From the NCBI RefSeq assembly GCF_003265345.1, contig NZ_QFWW01000009.1, forward strand, positions 1,133 to 61,664: a stretch of DNA of 60,532 nt, in the 5' to 3' direction. This stretch comes from Lentzea terrae (GTDB taxonomy: Bacteria; Actinomycetota; Actinomycetes; Mycobacteriales; Pseudonocardiaceae). The position numbers and the translations under genes were made by a program. Positions within the stretch are counted from its first letter, which is position 1; each line of letters opens with the position of its first letter. Below the pieces are notes generated by a model. The model ran no database searches and was not told the DNA's origin. It was given only the letters and a program-made list of their open reading frames with translations. Positions 9,841-21,724 of the stretch are shown here, one piece after another.

Positions 9841-10875
9841 TCAGCCCGACGAGGCCGCCCCGAACCTGGCCGAGGCCAGCTCCGGAGTGCTCACCCGGCG
9901 GGACAGGCGTGGCGGCAGCAACAGCAGCGGTGGCACCGCCCGGCCGTCCAGCTTGCCGGCCAGCAGCTCCACCGCGTGCCGGCCCAGCTCGTCCACCGGC
10001 AGCCGCACCGACGTCAGCGGTGGCGACACCTGTTCGGCGAGCTCGTCGGGGCAGATGGCGACCACGGCGACGTCGCCGGGCACCTTGCGGCCCGAGGCGC
10101 GCAGGCAGGCGGTCACCCAGCCCAGAGCAGCGTCGTTGTGCACCACCAGCGCGGTCATCGCCGGGTGCGCGCGGATCAGTGCCTGGACGGACCTGAGCAC
10201 CGACTCGTAGTCCTCTTCCGCGGGCATGGCCGTCGTGGCGATGCCGCGGCGCATGGCCGCCGCGCTGAACCCGGCCATCGCGCGGTGGGCGAAGCCGGTG
10301 TTGCGGCGGTACACGGCGCTCGGCGCGCCCAGAAACCCGATCGAGCGGTGGCCGAGGTCGGCCAGGTGGTCGACGCACTTGGCTCCCGCGGCCTCGAAGT
10401 CGAGGTCCACACAGGTCAGTCCGCGCGTCGCCGCCGGGTGTCCGATGAGGACGGACGGCTTCGCCAGCTCGCGCAGCAACGGCACCCGGTCGTCGTCCAT
10501 CTCGACGTCCATCACCAGGAAACCGTCGACCTGGGACGTGTCCGCGGCCCTGCGCAGGGCGGCGGCACCGTCCTCCGCGGTCATCAGGAGCACGTCCTTC
10601 TCGTGTCTGCGCGCGGCGGTCACGGCGGCGGTGACGAATCGCATCATCACCGGCAGGTGCAGGCCTGCGCGCAACGGCAGGACCAGCCCGATCACGTTGG
10701 CCCGGCCGGTGCCCGAAGCGGGCTCACCCGCGTGCGGGTGGTAGCCGAGCGCCCTGATGCTCTCCCGGACCCTCGACTTGGTGTCCGCCGAGATCGACCG
10801 CTTGCCCGTGAGCACGTAGGAAACAGTGCTCGGGGCGACACCAGCGTGTCGTGCGACGTCCGCGATGGTGACCAC
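9841..10875 (-). CDS. LacI-family transcriptional regulator next to the cellulase operon
   Basis: 344 aa. The N-terminal helix-turn-helix MVTIADVARHAGVAPSTVSY and hinge are complete, followed by the sugar-binding-type effector domain ending PPLTSVRLPVDELGR. The gene lies just downstream of the cellulase operon on the same strand, but a hairpin (10986-11009) and its own upstream operator (10955-10968, TGTTCGCGTTAACA) suggest independent, self-regulated expression. The operator differs from the CebR box in front of GH48, so it may control hemicellulose or pentose genes instead. It resembles the operators at 852-865 and 907-921, so cross-talk with the ABC/GH43 operon is possible. Confidence 0.92.
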   Translation of the reverse strand: MVTIADVARHAGVAPSTVSYVLTGKRSISADTKSRVRESIRALGYHPHAGEPASGTGRANVIGLVLPLRAGLHLPVMMRFVTAAVTAARRHEKDVLLMTAEDGAAALRRAADTSQVDGFLVMDVEMDDDRVPLLRELAKPSVLIGHPAATRGLTCVDLDFEAAGAKCVDHLADLGHRSIGFLGAPSAVYRRNTGFAHRAMAGFSAAAMRRGIATTAMPAEEDYESVLRSVQALIRAHPAMTALVVHNDAALGWVTACLRASGRKVPGDVAVVAICPDELAEQVSPPLTSVRLPVDELGRHAVELLAGKLDGRAVPPLLLLPPRLSRRVSTPELASARFGAASSG

Positions 10876-10954
10876 ACCGACCCCTCTCGCGAACCCACTT
10901 CACCCGATGTGTCCCGACACGATAAGGAGCACGATCAGGTGAACTCAAGGGTTA

Positions 10955-10968
10955 TGTTCGCGTTAACA
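10955..10968. promoter_or_regulatory. LacI-type operator upstream of the LacI gene
   Basis: TGTTCGCGTTAACA, within the longer dyad ATGTT-N6-AACAT (10954-10969), lies 80 bp before the minus-strand LacI start. It probably mediates autoregulation. It matches the operator at 908-921 at 12 of 14 positions. Confidence 0.55.
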
Positions 10969-10985
10969 TTGCCTGTGGGATGTGG

Positions 10986-11009
10986 TCCAGACGAATTGAG
11001 TCGTCTGGA
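10986..11009 (-). terminator. Probable terminator of the cellulase operon
   Basis: TCCAGACGA (10986-10994) and TCGTCTGGA (11001-11009) form a perfect 9-bp stem with a 6-nt loop, about 115 bp beyond the GH10 stop in the direction of transcription. The rest of the 249-bp gap 10876-11124 holds only the LacI operator. I see no further gene there. Confidence 0.5.
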
Positions 11010-11124
11010 AAGTTCCACAACGAAAGCTTGCTGCAGCTCAGAGGGTTCGCGCCCGCGCTCCGCGTTAAACATGAGCCATGCACGGAGCGTGGGCACGTTC
11101 ACATCTCTGCGTCATCTCAACTCG

Positions 11125-14209
<3,085 letters not shown>

Positions 14210-14282
14210 TGTTCTTCGGTCTCCTTCTCATCAAAGGTGTTCGATCCGCACGACGAACACGTGTCCGCGAGGAGAGCTCTGT

Positions 14283-15533
14283 TCACCCGGTGGCGCAGGC
14301 GGAACCGTTGAGCGTGAAGGACGTCGGGTCCGCCACCGCTCCGGTCGTGTTGGCGTTGAAGCCGAAGTTGACCGAGCCACCGGCCGGCACGTCGGCGTTG
14401 TAGGACGCGCCCTTGGCGGTCGCCTTCCCGTCCACCACGGAGATCGTGGACGACCAGGCCTGTGCGAGCGTCTGCCCGGCGGGGAAGTCCCAGACGAGCT
14501 GCCAGGCGGAGATCGCGGACGTCCCGGAGTTGGTGATCTTCACGTTCGCCGTGAAGCCGCTGTTCCACGTGCTCGGTTTCGTGTACGCCACCGAACACGT
14601 CCCGACGCTGCCGGTTCTGACCGCGACGCTCGGCGAGGCCGGTGAGGCGTTGCCCGCCGCGTCCAGCGCGACCACGGCGAGGCTGTAGTCGGTGTTCGGG
14701 GTGAGCCCGGTGACCGTGGCGGAGTTGGTGCCCGAGGTCGCCACCACCTGGCTGCCGTTCTGCACGCGGTAGCTCGTCACGCCCAGGTTGTCCGTGGCCG
14801 CCGGCCAGTCGAGCTGCACCGAGTTGCCGGTGATGGCGGACGCGACCGGCGTGCCGGGCGCGGTGGGCGGCTGGGTGTCCGGCACGCCGCCGCCGAACAT
14901 CACGTCGGAGCAGCTGTAGAAGGCTTCCGGGCTGTCGGAGCGCTGCCAGAGCGAGTAGATGATGTGCCGGCCGGACTTGTTGGGCAGCCTGGCCTGCCAG
15001 CTGTACTCACCGTTCGCCAGCGGCGGGTTGGTGATCTTGTCGAACGGCACGGGCTCCAGGTCGGACCACTTCAACGGCTTGGTGACGTCGAAGCCGTCCT
15101 TGGTGACGTACTGCTCCCAGGTGCCGGGGTGCGGCGCCCATGCGTTGTACCGCAACGTGACCGTCTGGTTGGCCGTCACGCGCGTCACGGGCCAGTCGGC
15201 GCGGGCGAGGTTGTAGGCGTCGTACTTCGTGGTGGGGCCGCAGAGCTTCCCGTCCGCGACGATCTCCCGGTGCCGGCCGGCCGCGTTGCTGATCAGGTTG
15301 CCGAACCAGTCCCACAACGGCTGCTTCCCGCCCTGTGCGACCGCCGCGACGCACGCGGGGTTGGTGGGCTGCAGGTCGCCGCCGCCGCTACCGGCACGGC
15401 CGTCCTCGTAGCAGAGGTACGTGCGGCTGCCGGGCCACACCATCGAACCGTGCGCAAGGGCCGTGCCGCCGGTGTGCACCAGGACCGCGGCCGTGCAGGC
15501 GACCACGGTGAACAGCGCTAGTCGTTTCCTCAT
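14283..15533 (-). CDS. Secreted AA10 lytic polysaccharide monooxygenase with FnIII and CBM2
   Basis: 416 aa. Signal peptide of 27 residues ending GTALA, so His28 becomes the mature N-terminus. With His135 (WAPHPGTW) it forms the copper histidine brace of AA10 enzymes. The catalytic domain runs to about 218, then a fibronectin III module (about 225-305, PPTAPGTPVAS...) and a CBM2 (about 308-416). The full-length CBM2 and cellulase context indicate oxidative cleavage of crystalline cellulose, opening chain ends for GH48 and GH6. The start is 10 bp after the GH48 stop, so the two are co-transcribed. Confidence 0.95.
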   Translation of the reverse strand: MRKRLALFTVVACTAAVLVHTGGTALAHGSMVWPGSRTYLCYEDGRAGSGGGDLQPTNPACVAAVAQGGKQPLWDWFGNLISNAAGRHREIVADGKLCGPTTKYDAYNLARADWPVTRVTANQTVTLRYNAWAPHPGTWEQYVTKDGFDVTKPLKWSDLEPVPFDKITNPPLANGEYSWQARLPNKSGRHIIYSLWQRSDSPEAFYSCSDVMFGGGVPDTQPPTAPGTPVASAITGNSVQLDWPAATDNLGVTSYRVQNGSQVVATSGTNSATVTGLTPNTDYSLAVVALDAAGNASPASPSVAVRTGSVGTCSVAYTKPSTWNSGFTANVKITNSGTSAISAWQLVWDFPAGQTLAQAWSSTISVVDGKATAKGASYNADVPAGGSVNFGFNANTTGAVADPTSFTLNGSACATG

Positions 15534-15543
15534 CTCGTACTCC

Positions 15544-18420
15544 TCAGCCGAAGAGCTCGGTGTGCAGGGAGAAGGCGGTGGCGATCTCGGCCTGGGCCCA
15601 GAACCGGTGGTAGGTGAACGTCGGCACCGGGCCACCGTTCAAATAGGACTGGACCTTGGGCCACTGCGGGTCGTTGCGGAACATCGACCGGATCGACAGG
15701 AACGACGCGCCCTGGGCGATCTGGTCGCCGTTGGGCATCCGGCCGGTCCAGCCCGGCGGCACGTACGGACCCTCACCGTTCGACGCGTTGTAGACGTCGT
15801 CGAAGCGGTTGTAGTCCGCACGGGTCTCCGGAACCGCGATGCCGAGGCTGTCCTGGTGCGCCAGCAAAGCCGTGAGAAGCGCTTCGCCGGTCGTCTTCGC
15901 CGCCGCGTGCCCGGACTTCGACGCGTAGTTCAGCAGCACCTTCGCGTACGAAGCGGCGATGCCGACGTCCTGGTTCTTCGTCGCCACGCGGACCCGGAGG
16001 TTCGCGTTCGCGCCTGGGCTCGACGGGTTCCACGTGTCCGGGGCGCCCGTCCATTCGAGCTGGTCGGGGATCTGGAAGTTCGTGCCGGTCGTGGTGTTCG
16101 CGAGCGCCCACGGCACCCACTTGTCGAGGATCTTCTTCGCGCGGGCATCCCCGGTCATCCGGTAGAGAGCAGCAGTCCTCTCCAATCCCCACACCTGGAA
16201 GCCGAACCAGCGGTTCGACGGCGGGTCGCGCCACACCGGGTGGGCGTCGTAGAACATGCCGTAGAACGTCGGTGTCCCTGCGGGAGGCGTGCCGTACTGG
16301 CCGTCCCAGCTGTTCGTGACACCGCCGGCGAGCGCACCGTCGGCGGACTGCAGCCACTGCAGCAGTTCCAGCTGCCTGTTCAGGCTCGTCGCCCAGTCCT
16401 GCTGCCCGGTGGCGGACAACGGCTTGAGCGCGGGCACGTTGGCGAGAGCGTGTGCTGCCAACGGGTTCTGGTAGCCCTGGTGCGAGGCTCCGTCACCGAT
16501 CCGCCACGCCCAGCCGGCGCTCGTGTCGGTCGCACCGCCCCACGCGTAGTACCAGGACATCAGGTAGTGCTCGCTGCTCTTGCCCGTGCCGCCGGGGCAG
16601 GCACTCGGGCTCGTGCAGTTGCCGATGCGTTTGAAGTACTTGTCGAACATGGCGTACCGCAGGTAGTCGCCCATCTTCGCGGCCTTGCCGAGCTCGCTGG
16701 AGATCTGCCCCGCGTTGCCCTGCGCCGTGGCCCACTGCTGAGCCAGCAGCGCCACCTGCACCACGCGGGCGTCCGCGTCCGGCGCGTTGGTGTACTTCCA
16801 CTGCCTGGCGTAGGAGGCGTCCTTGGTGAACAGGTCCAGGAAGCCGTTGGGGCCACCGTGCTTGAACGTGTCGCACGACGGCTGCGGGATCGTCTCCCAC
16901 ACCGACTCCGACGAACCGCGCTGATAGGTGTTGATGTACGACGGTGCTGTGGTGCCGTCACCGCACCGGCCGAAGCCGTAGGTGTTGTCGACGTCGAGCA
17001 GCCAGTGCATGCCGTAGATGTCATCCGTGCCGTACGCGGACTTCAGCTCGGCCGCGATCGGGTCGGAGCCGACCGGGATGTTCGCGTCCAGCACCGCCGG
17101 GTAGCGGTCCATCCGCGGGTGTTCCGGCGCATAGGTCGCGGGCTTCGAAGCGTTGTACTTGTCATTGGTGGGCTGGTCGGCCTTGGCCGGGATGATGAAC
17201 TTCTCCATCGACGCCCACGCGGACTTGAACGGCGCCCAGTCACCGGTGTGACGGCCGTAGCTCGCCTCCAGCCACAGGTAGTAGCTGAACGCCTCCGACG
17301 TGGTCTGGTGACCGTGGTCCGGCGCCTCGACCATGAGCGTCTCGACCGAGTGGTACGGCACCAGCAGACCGCCGAAGTTGCGGAAGTAGCCGCTCGACGG
17401 ACTCTTGATCTTGTCGTACTGGTCGAGGAACGCCTTCGCGAAGTCCGAAGTGGACTGGGAGATCTCCCGGACCGCGACCGGGGCAGGGGTGTGGCCGGTC
17501 GCGCTCGCGGTGAAGGTCGCCGTCGCCAGGTCACCGCCGTTGTCGGCGGACGTGACCGTGACGGTCTGCTTGGCCGCGCTGCCGAACGTCAGCGTGCTGG
17601 GGGTCACCGTGAGATCGGCGCTGCCGCTGCGACCGATCGTCACGGTGACGGGCTGGGCCGGCGCGTTGGCCAGCGCGACGTCGAACGTCGCGGTCTGGCC
17701 CTGCCGGACGGTGAGCGTGCTCGGCGTTGCGAGCACGGCTGGTCCGGCGAGCACCTTGACCATCGCGGGCCCTGAGGTGGTGGTGGCGCCACGGTTGTCG
17801 TACGCCCGCGCGGTGATCCGGTGATCACCGGCCGGTGCCGTGGTCCAGCTGCCGCTGAACGGCGCGGAGCTGTCCGTCGCGATCAACTGGTCGCCCGCGT
17901 AGAACTCGACCTTCGCGATGGTGCCGTCGGTGTCCTGCGCGGCCGCCGCGAGCGGGATCTGGGCGGGCAGGGTGTAGGTGGCGCCCGTGGCCGGCGCGGT
18001 CAGCGCCACGGACGGCGGCTGGTTCGGGCCGGTGCACGCCACGCCGTTGACCGCGAAGTCGGTCGGCGGCCGGTTGGCAGAACCCTTGCTGCCGTTGAAA
18101 CCGACCTGCGCGGTGCCACCCGCCGGGATCGTGCGCCCCCAGTCCGGGTTGGTCACCGTCACCACGTCGCCGCTCTGGCTGAAGACGCCGTTCCAGCCCT
18201 GTGTGACACGTTGCCCGTCGGGGAACGTCCAGGTGAGCCGCCAGCCGTCGAGTGCGTCACCGTCGTTGCGGATCGACGCGGTCGCGCCGAAGCCGGTGTT
18301 CCACTCCCTGGTGACCTGGTACGTGACGGTGCAGGCGACCGCCGCGGGTGCCGCCACCGCGGGCACTCCGCCGATCATCATCACGGCCGCAGCCGTCAAT
18401 GCCACAGTTCGCCGAGTCAT
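15544..18420 (-). CDS. Secreted CBM2-GH48 reducing-end cellobiohydrolase
   Basis: 958 aa from the ATG at 18420, chosen because GAGAGG lies 7-12 bp upstream; another start six codons earlier has no such site. Order: signal (1-29), CBM2 (30-132), Ig-like domain (about 136-226, QPPSVALTAPATGATYTL), a second beta-sandwich linker (about 227-320) and GH48 (about 325-958). The conserved VEAPDHGHQTTSE segment carries the catalytic acid Glu. GH48 enzymes are processive exocellulases and the major component of bacterial cellulase systems. It is the first gene of the cellulase operon and is directly preceded by a CebR box. Confidence 0.95.
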   Translation of the reverse strand: MTRRTVALTAAAVMMIGGVPAVAAPAAVACTVTYQVTREWNTGFGATASIRNDGDALDGWRLTWTFPDGQRVTQGWNGVFSQSGDVVTVTNPDWGRTIPAGGTAQVGFNGSKGSANRPPTDFAVNGVACTGPNQPPSVALTAPATGATYTLPAQIPLAAAAQDTDGTIAKVEFYAGDQLIATDSSAPFSGSWTTAPAGDHRITARAYDNRGATTTSGPAMVKVLAGPAVLATPSTLTVRQGQTATFDVALANAPAQPVTVTIGRSGSADLTVTPSTLTFGSAAKQTVTVTSADNGGDLATATFTASATGHTPAPVAVREISQSTSDFAKAFLDQYDKIKSPSSGYFRNFGGLLVPYHSVETLMVEAPDHGHQTTSEAFSYYLWLEASYGRHTGDWAPFKSAWASMEKFIIPAKADQPTNDKYNASKPATYAPEHPRMDRYPAVLDANIPVGSDPIAAELKSAYGTDDIYGMHWLLDVDNTYGFGRCGDGTTAPSYINTYQRGSSESVWETIPQPSCDTFKHGGPNGFLDLFTKDASYARQWKYTNAPDADARVVQVALLAQQWATAQGNAGQISSELGKAAKMGDYLRYAMFDKYFKRIGNCTSPSACPGGTGKSSEHYLMSWYYAWGGATDTSAGWAWRIGDGASHQGYQNPLAAHALANVPALKPLSATGQQDWATSLNRQLELLQWLQSADGALAGGVTNSWDGQYGTPPAGTPTFYGMFYDAHPVWRDPPSNRWFGFQVWGLERTAALYRMTGDARAKKILDKWVPWALANTTTGTNFQIPDQLEWTGAPDTWNPSSPGANANLRVRVATKNQDVGIAASYAKVLLNYASKSGHAAAKTTGEALLTALLAHQDSLGIAVPETRADYNRFDDVYNASNGEGPYVPPGWTGRMPNGDQIAQGASFLSIRSMFRNDPQWPKVQSYLNGGPVPTFTYHRFWAQAEIATAFSLHTELFG

Positions 18421-18439
18421 GCCGCCGCCTCTCGACAAC

Positions 18440-18453
18440 TGGGAGCGCTCCCA
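18440..18453. promoter_or_regulatory. CebR/CelR operator of the cellulase operon
   Basis: TGGGAGCGCTCCCA is a perfect 14-bp palindrome, identical to the established CelR/CebR box of Thermobifida and Streptomyces, from which cellobiose or cello-oligosaccharides release the repressor. It lies 20 bp before the GH48 start, within the probable 5' leader. A CebR gene is not in the window. Confidence 0.9.
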
Positions 18454-18612
18454 GATTTCACCGCACTGTAACGTGGGTCACGTGGGCCAACTGGAGGCAC
18501 GCTCCGTAGTCGCTCCGCCACTCAGGGCTGGGAACTAGGCCACGAAGGGCAGCGAGCGCTCATCCGCTTGTCGCTCTTACCACCGTCTTGCTGCTCCGTT
18601 CAGGTGGAATCT

Positions 18613-18626
18613 TGGGAACGCTCCCA
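18613..18626. promoter_or_regulatory. Second, imperfect CebR-type box
   Basis: TGGGAACGCTCCCA differs from the perfect CebR box by one base. It is 173 bp upstream of the first box (centre to centre), which would allow looping. The 254-bp gap 18421-18674 contains no other recognisable feature. Confidence 0.65.
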
Positions 18627-18674
18627 GAAAGAGAGGAGGGCGCCCCTCGCCACCGGGAGCGCCCCCTGGTCTCG

Positions 18675-19607
18675 TCAGCCCCGACCGGCGCCCGCACCGG
18701 CCGTGACCACGCTCTTCACGCTGCTCGCGCCGTCGAGCGGGTAGGAGTACGGGATGCTCTTGACCGAGCCGCCCTGCTGACCCGAACCGGAGTTCACGAA
18801 GTGGTTGTTGCGCGCCACCAGTGCGCCGGCGGGCGAGCTGCCCTCACCGCGGTGGAAGGTGTCCGAGGTGTTCTCGAAGTAGTTGCCCTCGACCAGGACA
18901 CCGGCTTCCATCGTGGAGGCGACGCCGTACGAGGTGACGCCGCCGTAGTAGTTGTTGTAGACGTGCACCGGGTTGCCGAACCGCACTCGCGGGTGCCGCT
19001 GCTTGGTGCCCGCAAACCAGTTGTGGTGGTAGGTAACCCGGAGCTTGCCCCGGTCCTCCGACCCGTTGTCGTCGCTGTGACCCAACAACATCGTCTTGTC
19101 GTGGCTGGAGAACTTGTTCCACGACACCGTGACGTAGTCGGACGCGCGCTTGACGTCGACGGCGCCGTCGTTGCCACTCGAGAAGCTGTTGTGGTCGACC
19201 CACACGCGGGTGGAGTACTGGACGTTGATCGCGTCGTCACCCCAGTTGCGGAAGTTGAGGTTGCGCACGATCACGTTCGAGGCGTTGGCGATGTTGAGAC
19301 CCTGCCCGGTGATCGTCGCGGACGAGCCGACACCCTCGATGGTCTTGTTCGAGGCGACCTTCGTCATGCTCGGCAACGAGATCGTGCCGGAGACCCGGAT
19401 CACCGCCGCGCCAGAGGCCTTCGCGGCCGCGACGAACGCGGAGGCCGTGGTGACCGTGACCGGCGCAGCGCCGCCACCACCCGTCGTTCCGCCACCCTGA
19501 GTGGCCCAGCCGACCAGCCCGAACGGTGCGGCGGAGGCCTGCGGAACAGAAACGGCACCGGCTACCAGCGCCACTGCGGAAATCAATGCTGCACGTTTTG
19601 GAATCAT
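18675..19607 (-). CDS. Secreted PL1 pectate lyase
   Basis: 310 aa. Start at the ATG at 19607, with GGAAGG 7 bp upstream. Signal peptide (1-26, ending ASA), then a parallel beta-helix of polysaccharide lyase family 1. Visible motifs: WVDHNSFS; the calcium-ligand region DGAVDVKRASDYVTVSWNKF; and KQRHPRVRFG, with the catalytic Arg, followed by VHVYNNYY. It cleaves de-esterified homogalacturonan by beta-elimination outside the cell. It is divergent from a PL3 lyase gene across a 170-bp shared promoter region with TTCGAA-type elements. Confidence 0.95.
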   Translation of the reverse strand: MIPKRAALISAVALVAGAVSVPQASAAPFGLVGWATQGGGTTGGGGAAPVTVTTASAFVAAAKASGAAVIRVSGTISLPSMTKVASNKTIEGVGSSATITGQGLNIANASNVIVRNLNFRNWGDDAINVQYSTRVWVDHNSFSSGNDGAVDVKRASDYVTVSWNKFSSHDKTMLLGHSDDNGSEDRGKLRVTYHHNWFAGTKQRHPRVRFGNPVHVYNNYYGGVTSYGVASTMEAGVLVEGNYFENTSDTFHRGEGSSPAGALVARNNHFVNSGSGQQGGSVKSIPYSYPLDGASSVKSVVTAGAGAGRG

Positions 19608-19671
19608 TCCATGCCTTCCAAGTTGTGAAGCGGCGGTGCATCGAAGGTAGCGAGTTCCGAACAAACCGGTC

Positions 19672-19700
19672 AACCAATTCGAAGATATTCGAATCGAACC
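19672..19700. promoter_or_regulatory. TTCGAA dyad cluster between divergent pectate lyase genes
   Basis: AACCAATTCGAA (19672-19683) and ATTCGAATCGAACC (19687-19700) both recur, rearranged, in the 27.07-kb promoter region of the other pectin operon. They are the likely binding sites of a shared pectin-responsive regulator, which I cannot identify. Confidence 0.5.
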
Positions 19701-19777
19701 GTCGACGATAGTTGACAGAAAACATCTCCGCCCTACGATCAAATTACCGCCGCGCATCCTCTGCATGCGGAGCGCAC

Positions 19778-20542
19778 ATGAAGAAACTGGCAACAACGGT
19801 GTTGGCCGTGGCTTTGGCCGCGTTTCTCGCACCCCAGGCCCAGGCCGCGGGCAGCACCTTCCCGACACCGACCGGCCCCAAGCCCGTCGGCGCGACGATC
19901 AAGGTGCCCGCGGGCGTCTACGACGGTGGCATGAAACGGTTCTACGGCACCGGCAACCTCGGTTCCGGCGGTCAGAACGAGGGCCAGGACCCGATCTTCC
20001 AGCTCGCCGACGGCGCGACGCTGAAGAACGTGGTGCTCGGCGCTCCGGCCGCGGACGGCGTCCACTGCCTGGGCACCTGCACGCTCACCAACGTGTGGTG
20101 GGAGGACGTCGGCGAGGACGCGGCCACGTTCAAGGGCAAGTCGTCTTCGCAGACCATGACCGTCAACGGTGGTGGCGCGCGGAAGGCGTCGGACAAGGTG
20201 TTCCAGCACAACGGGCCGGGCACGATGATCATCCGCAACTTCCAGGTGGACGACTTCGGCAAGCTCTACCGGTCCTGCGGCAACTGCAAGACCCAGCACA
20301 AACGGCACGTCGTCCTGGAGAACATCACCGCGTTCTCCCCCGGCAAGTCCCTGGTGGGCATCAACACCAACTACGGGGACACCGCGCGGCTGTCGAAAAT
20401 CACGATCGTCGGCGACCAGAACAAGAAGATCGTCGCCTGCGAAAAGTACCGCGGTGTCACCAGCGGTGAGCCGTCGAAGATCGGCAGCGGCCCGGACGGC
20501 ACGCACTGCCTGTACAAAACATCGGACGTCACCTACCGCTAG
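19778..20542 (+). CDS. Secreted PL3 pectate lyase
   Basis: 254 aa. Signal peptide (1-23, ending QAQA), then a compact beta-helix of polysaccharide lyase family 3. Family landmarks: GQDPIFQLADGATLKNVVLG, ADGVHCLGTCTLTNVWWEDVGEDAATFKG, and RSCGNCKTQHKRHVV, with the conserved Lys/Arg cluster and several disulphide Cys. It cleaves polygalacturonate, often with tolerance for methyl esters. It is divergent from the PL1 lyase and ends at a strong bidirectional terminator shared with the convergent enolase-superfamily gene. Confidence 0.94.
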   Translation: MKKLATTVLAVALAAFLAPQAQAAGSTFPTPTGPKPVGATIKVPAGVYDGGMKRFYGTGNLGSGGQNEGQDPIFQLADGATLKNVVLGAPAADGVHCLGTCTLTNVWWEDVGEDAATFKGKSSSQTMTVNGGGARKASDKVFQHNGPGTMIIRNFQVDDFGKLYRSCGNCKTQHKRHVVLENITAFSPGKSLVGINTNYGDTARLSKITIVGDQNKKIVACEKYRGVTSGEPSKIGSGPDGTHCLYKTSDVTYR

Positions 20543-20544
20543 CG

Positions 20545-20577
20545 AAAAGGCCCCGGGACAGCGGTCCGGGGCCTTTT
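20545..20577. terminator. Bidirectional terminator
   Basis: AAAAGGCCCCGGGAC (20545-20559) pairs with GTCCGGGGCCTTTT (20564-20577), with one bulged G. The A-run and T-run flanks make it an intrinsic terminator on both strands. It lies between the convergent PL3 and enolase-superfamily genes. Confidence 0.9.
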
Positions 20578-20578
20578 C

Positions 20579-21724
20579 TCACCAGGATTCGACGACGTGC
20601 GAACCGATGTGATCGAAATTCCAGTCGTCACCGATTCCAGGTTGCAGCGAAAACGCGACGTTGCCGTTTTCGTCGAGCGGGTCGGCGATGGTGTTGCGGT
20701 GCGGCGGCACCCGGTCGAAGTCGACGTGCGGGTGCAGCAAGCCCCGTTCGTACCACCGGCCCGCGTCGGTGGCGCCGAGCACCGTGAGGCTGGCCGTGCC
20801 GTTGCCGTGGATCTCGCACTCGACGTTGAACGACTCCGCGAGGTGCACGGTCTTGAGCACCGGCGTGATGCCACCGGTGCCGGCCGGGCCCGCCCGCAGG
20901 ATGTCGCACGCGCCCACCGCAACCCACTCGGCGCGGGTCATGTGCTTGCCCCACGCCACCTCCGGGCCGATCACCGGGATCGCCAGCTGCTCGGCGAGCC
21001 ACCGGTAGGAGCTGATCGACGCCTCCTCCATCGGTTCCTCGAACCAGTAGAAACCCAGCTCCTCCAACGCCCTGCCGAGGCGCAGCGCCTCCATCCTGGA
21101 GTACCAGTGGCTCGCGTCCAGCATCAGCTCGACGTCCGGTCCCACCGCCTCCCGCACGGCCTGGCACGCCTCGATGTCACGGGAGACGCTCGGCGCGCCC
21201 GGTACCGGCGGCATCCAGGTGTGCAGCTTGATCGCCCGATATCCCAGCGACACCAGCTGCTTCGCGAAGTCCGCGTAGTCCCCCGGCGTCGCCAGACCGT
21301 CGGTGTCACCGCACATCGTGCTGGCGTAGGCCGGGATCCGGTCGCGCGCACCACCCGCGAGCTTCCACGCGGGCAGTCCGGCCTTGCGGGCGACGAGGTC
21401 CCACAGCGCCGTGTCGACGAACCCGAGCGCGCGGTCGGTGAACCCGCCGCCCGAGCCCCGTTGCCGCCGGCCCAGCAACCGCCACAACCGTTCGCGGTCC
21501 CACGGGTCCTGGCCGTGCAGCACCGGCCGCACGTGCTTGTCCAGCACGGCGGGCCGGAGGTGGTCGGGCTGGATCTGGCAGTACCCGGTGACGCCGTCGG
21601 TGTCGGTGATCTCCAGCAGCGCCTCGGTCACCTCGTGCTCCGGCGCGGGATGCCGGTGTCCCTCGGGGTCCACGGCCGTGCACGCGGTCGTGGTGAACGT
21701 CCGCACGGCCACCCGTTCGATCAC
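20579..21724 (-). CDS. Enolase-superfamily (mandelate racemase subgroup) dehydratase or cycloisomerase
   Basis: 381 aa. The GTG start overlaps the binding-protein stop (GTGA, 21721-21724). Metal ligands of the MR/MLE barrel are visible: Asp203 (MLDASHW), Glu229 (WFEEP) and Glu255 (GPEVAWG). The usual KxK base motif reads Lys166-Leu-His168, and Asp274/His306 form the His-Asp dyad. Members dehydrate sugar acids or isomerise sugar lactones. As the last gene of a pectin-lyase/esterase/ABC operon, it probably acts on a uronate-derived acid, but the exact substrate cannot be read from the sequence. Confidence 0.88.
   Translation of the reverse strand: MIERVAVRTFTTTACTAVDPEGHRHPAPEHEVTEALLEITDTDGVTGYCQIQPDHLRPAVLDKHVRPVLHGQDPWDRERLWRLLGRRQRGSGGGFTDRALGFVDTALWDLVARKAGLPAWKLAGGARDRIPAYASTMCGDTDGLATPGDYADFAKQLVSLGYRAIKLHTWMPPVPGAPSVSRDIEACQAVREAVGPDVELMLDASHWYSRMEALRLGRALEELGFYWFEEPMEEASISSYRWLAEQLAIPVIGPEVAWGKHMTRAEWVAVGACDILRAGPAGTGGITPVLKTVHLAESFNVECEIHGNGTASLTVLGATDAGRWYERGLLHPHVDFDRVPPHRNTIADPLDENGNVAFSLQPGIGDDWNFDHIGSHVVESW

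Noticed and set aside
9841..10875. Assigning this LacI protein as CebR/CelR, the cellulase repressor
   Set aside because: Its HTH start (MVTIADVARHAGVAPSTVSY) and own upstream dyad do not fit the CebR box, and CebR genes usually sit beside cellobiose importers, absent here.
15421..17775. Long plus-strand open frame of about 780 codons opposite the LPMO and GH48 genes
   Set aside because: Arg-rich antisense shadow of two well-recognised secreted enzymes. No start site context or family match.
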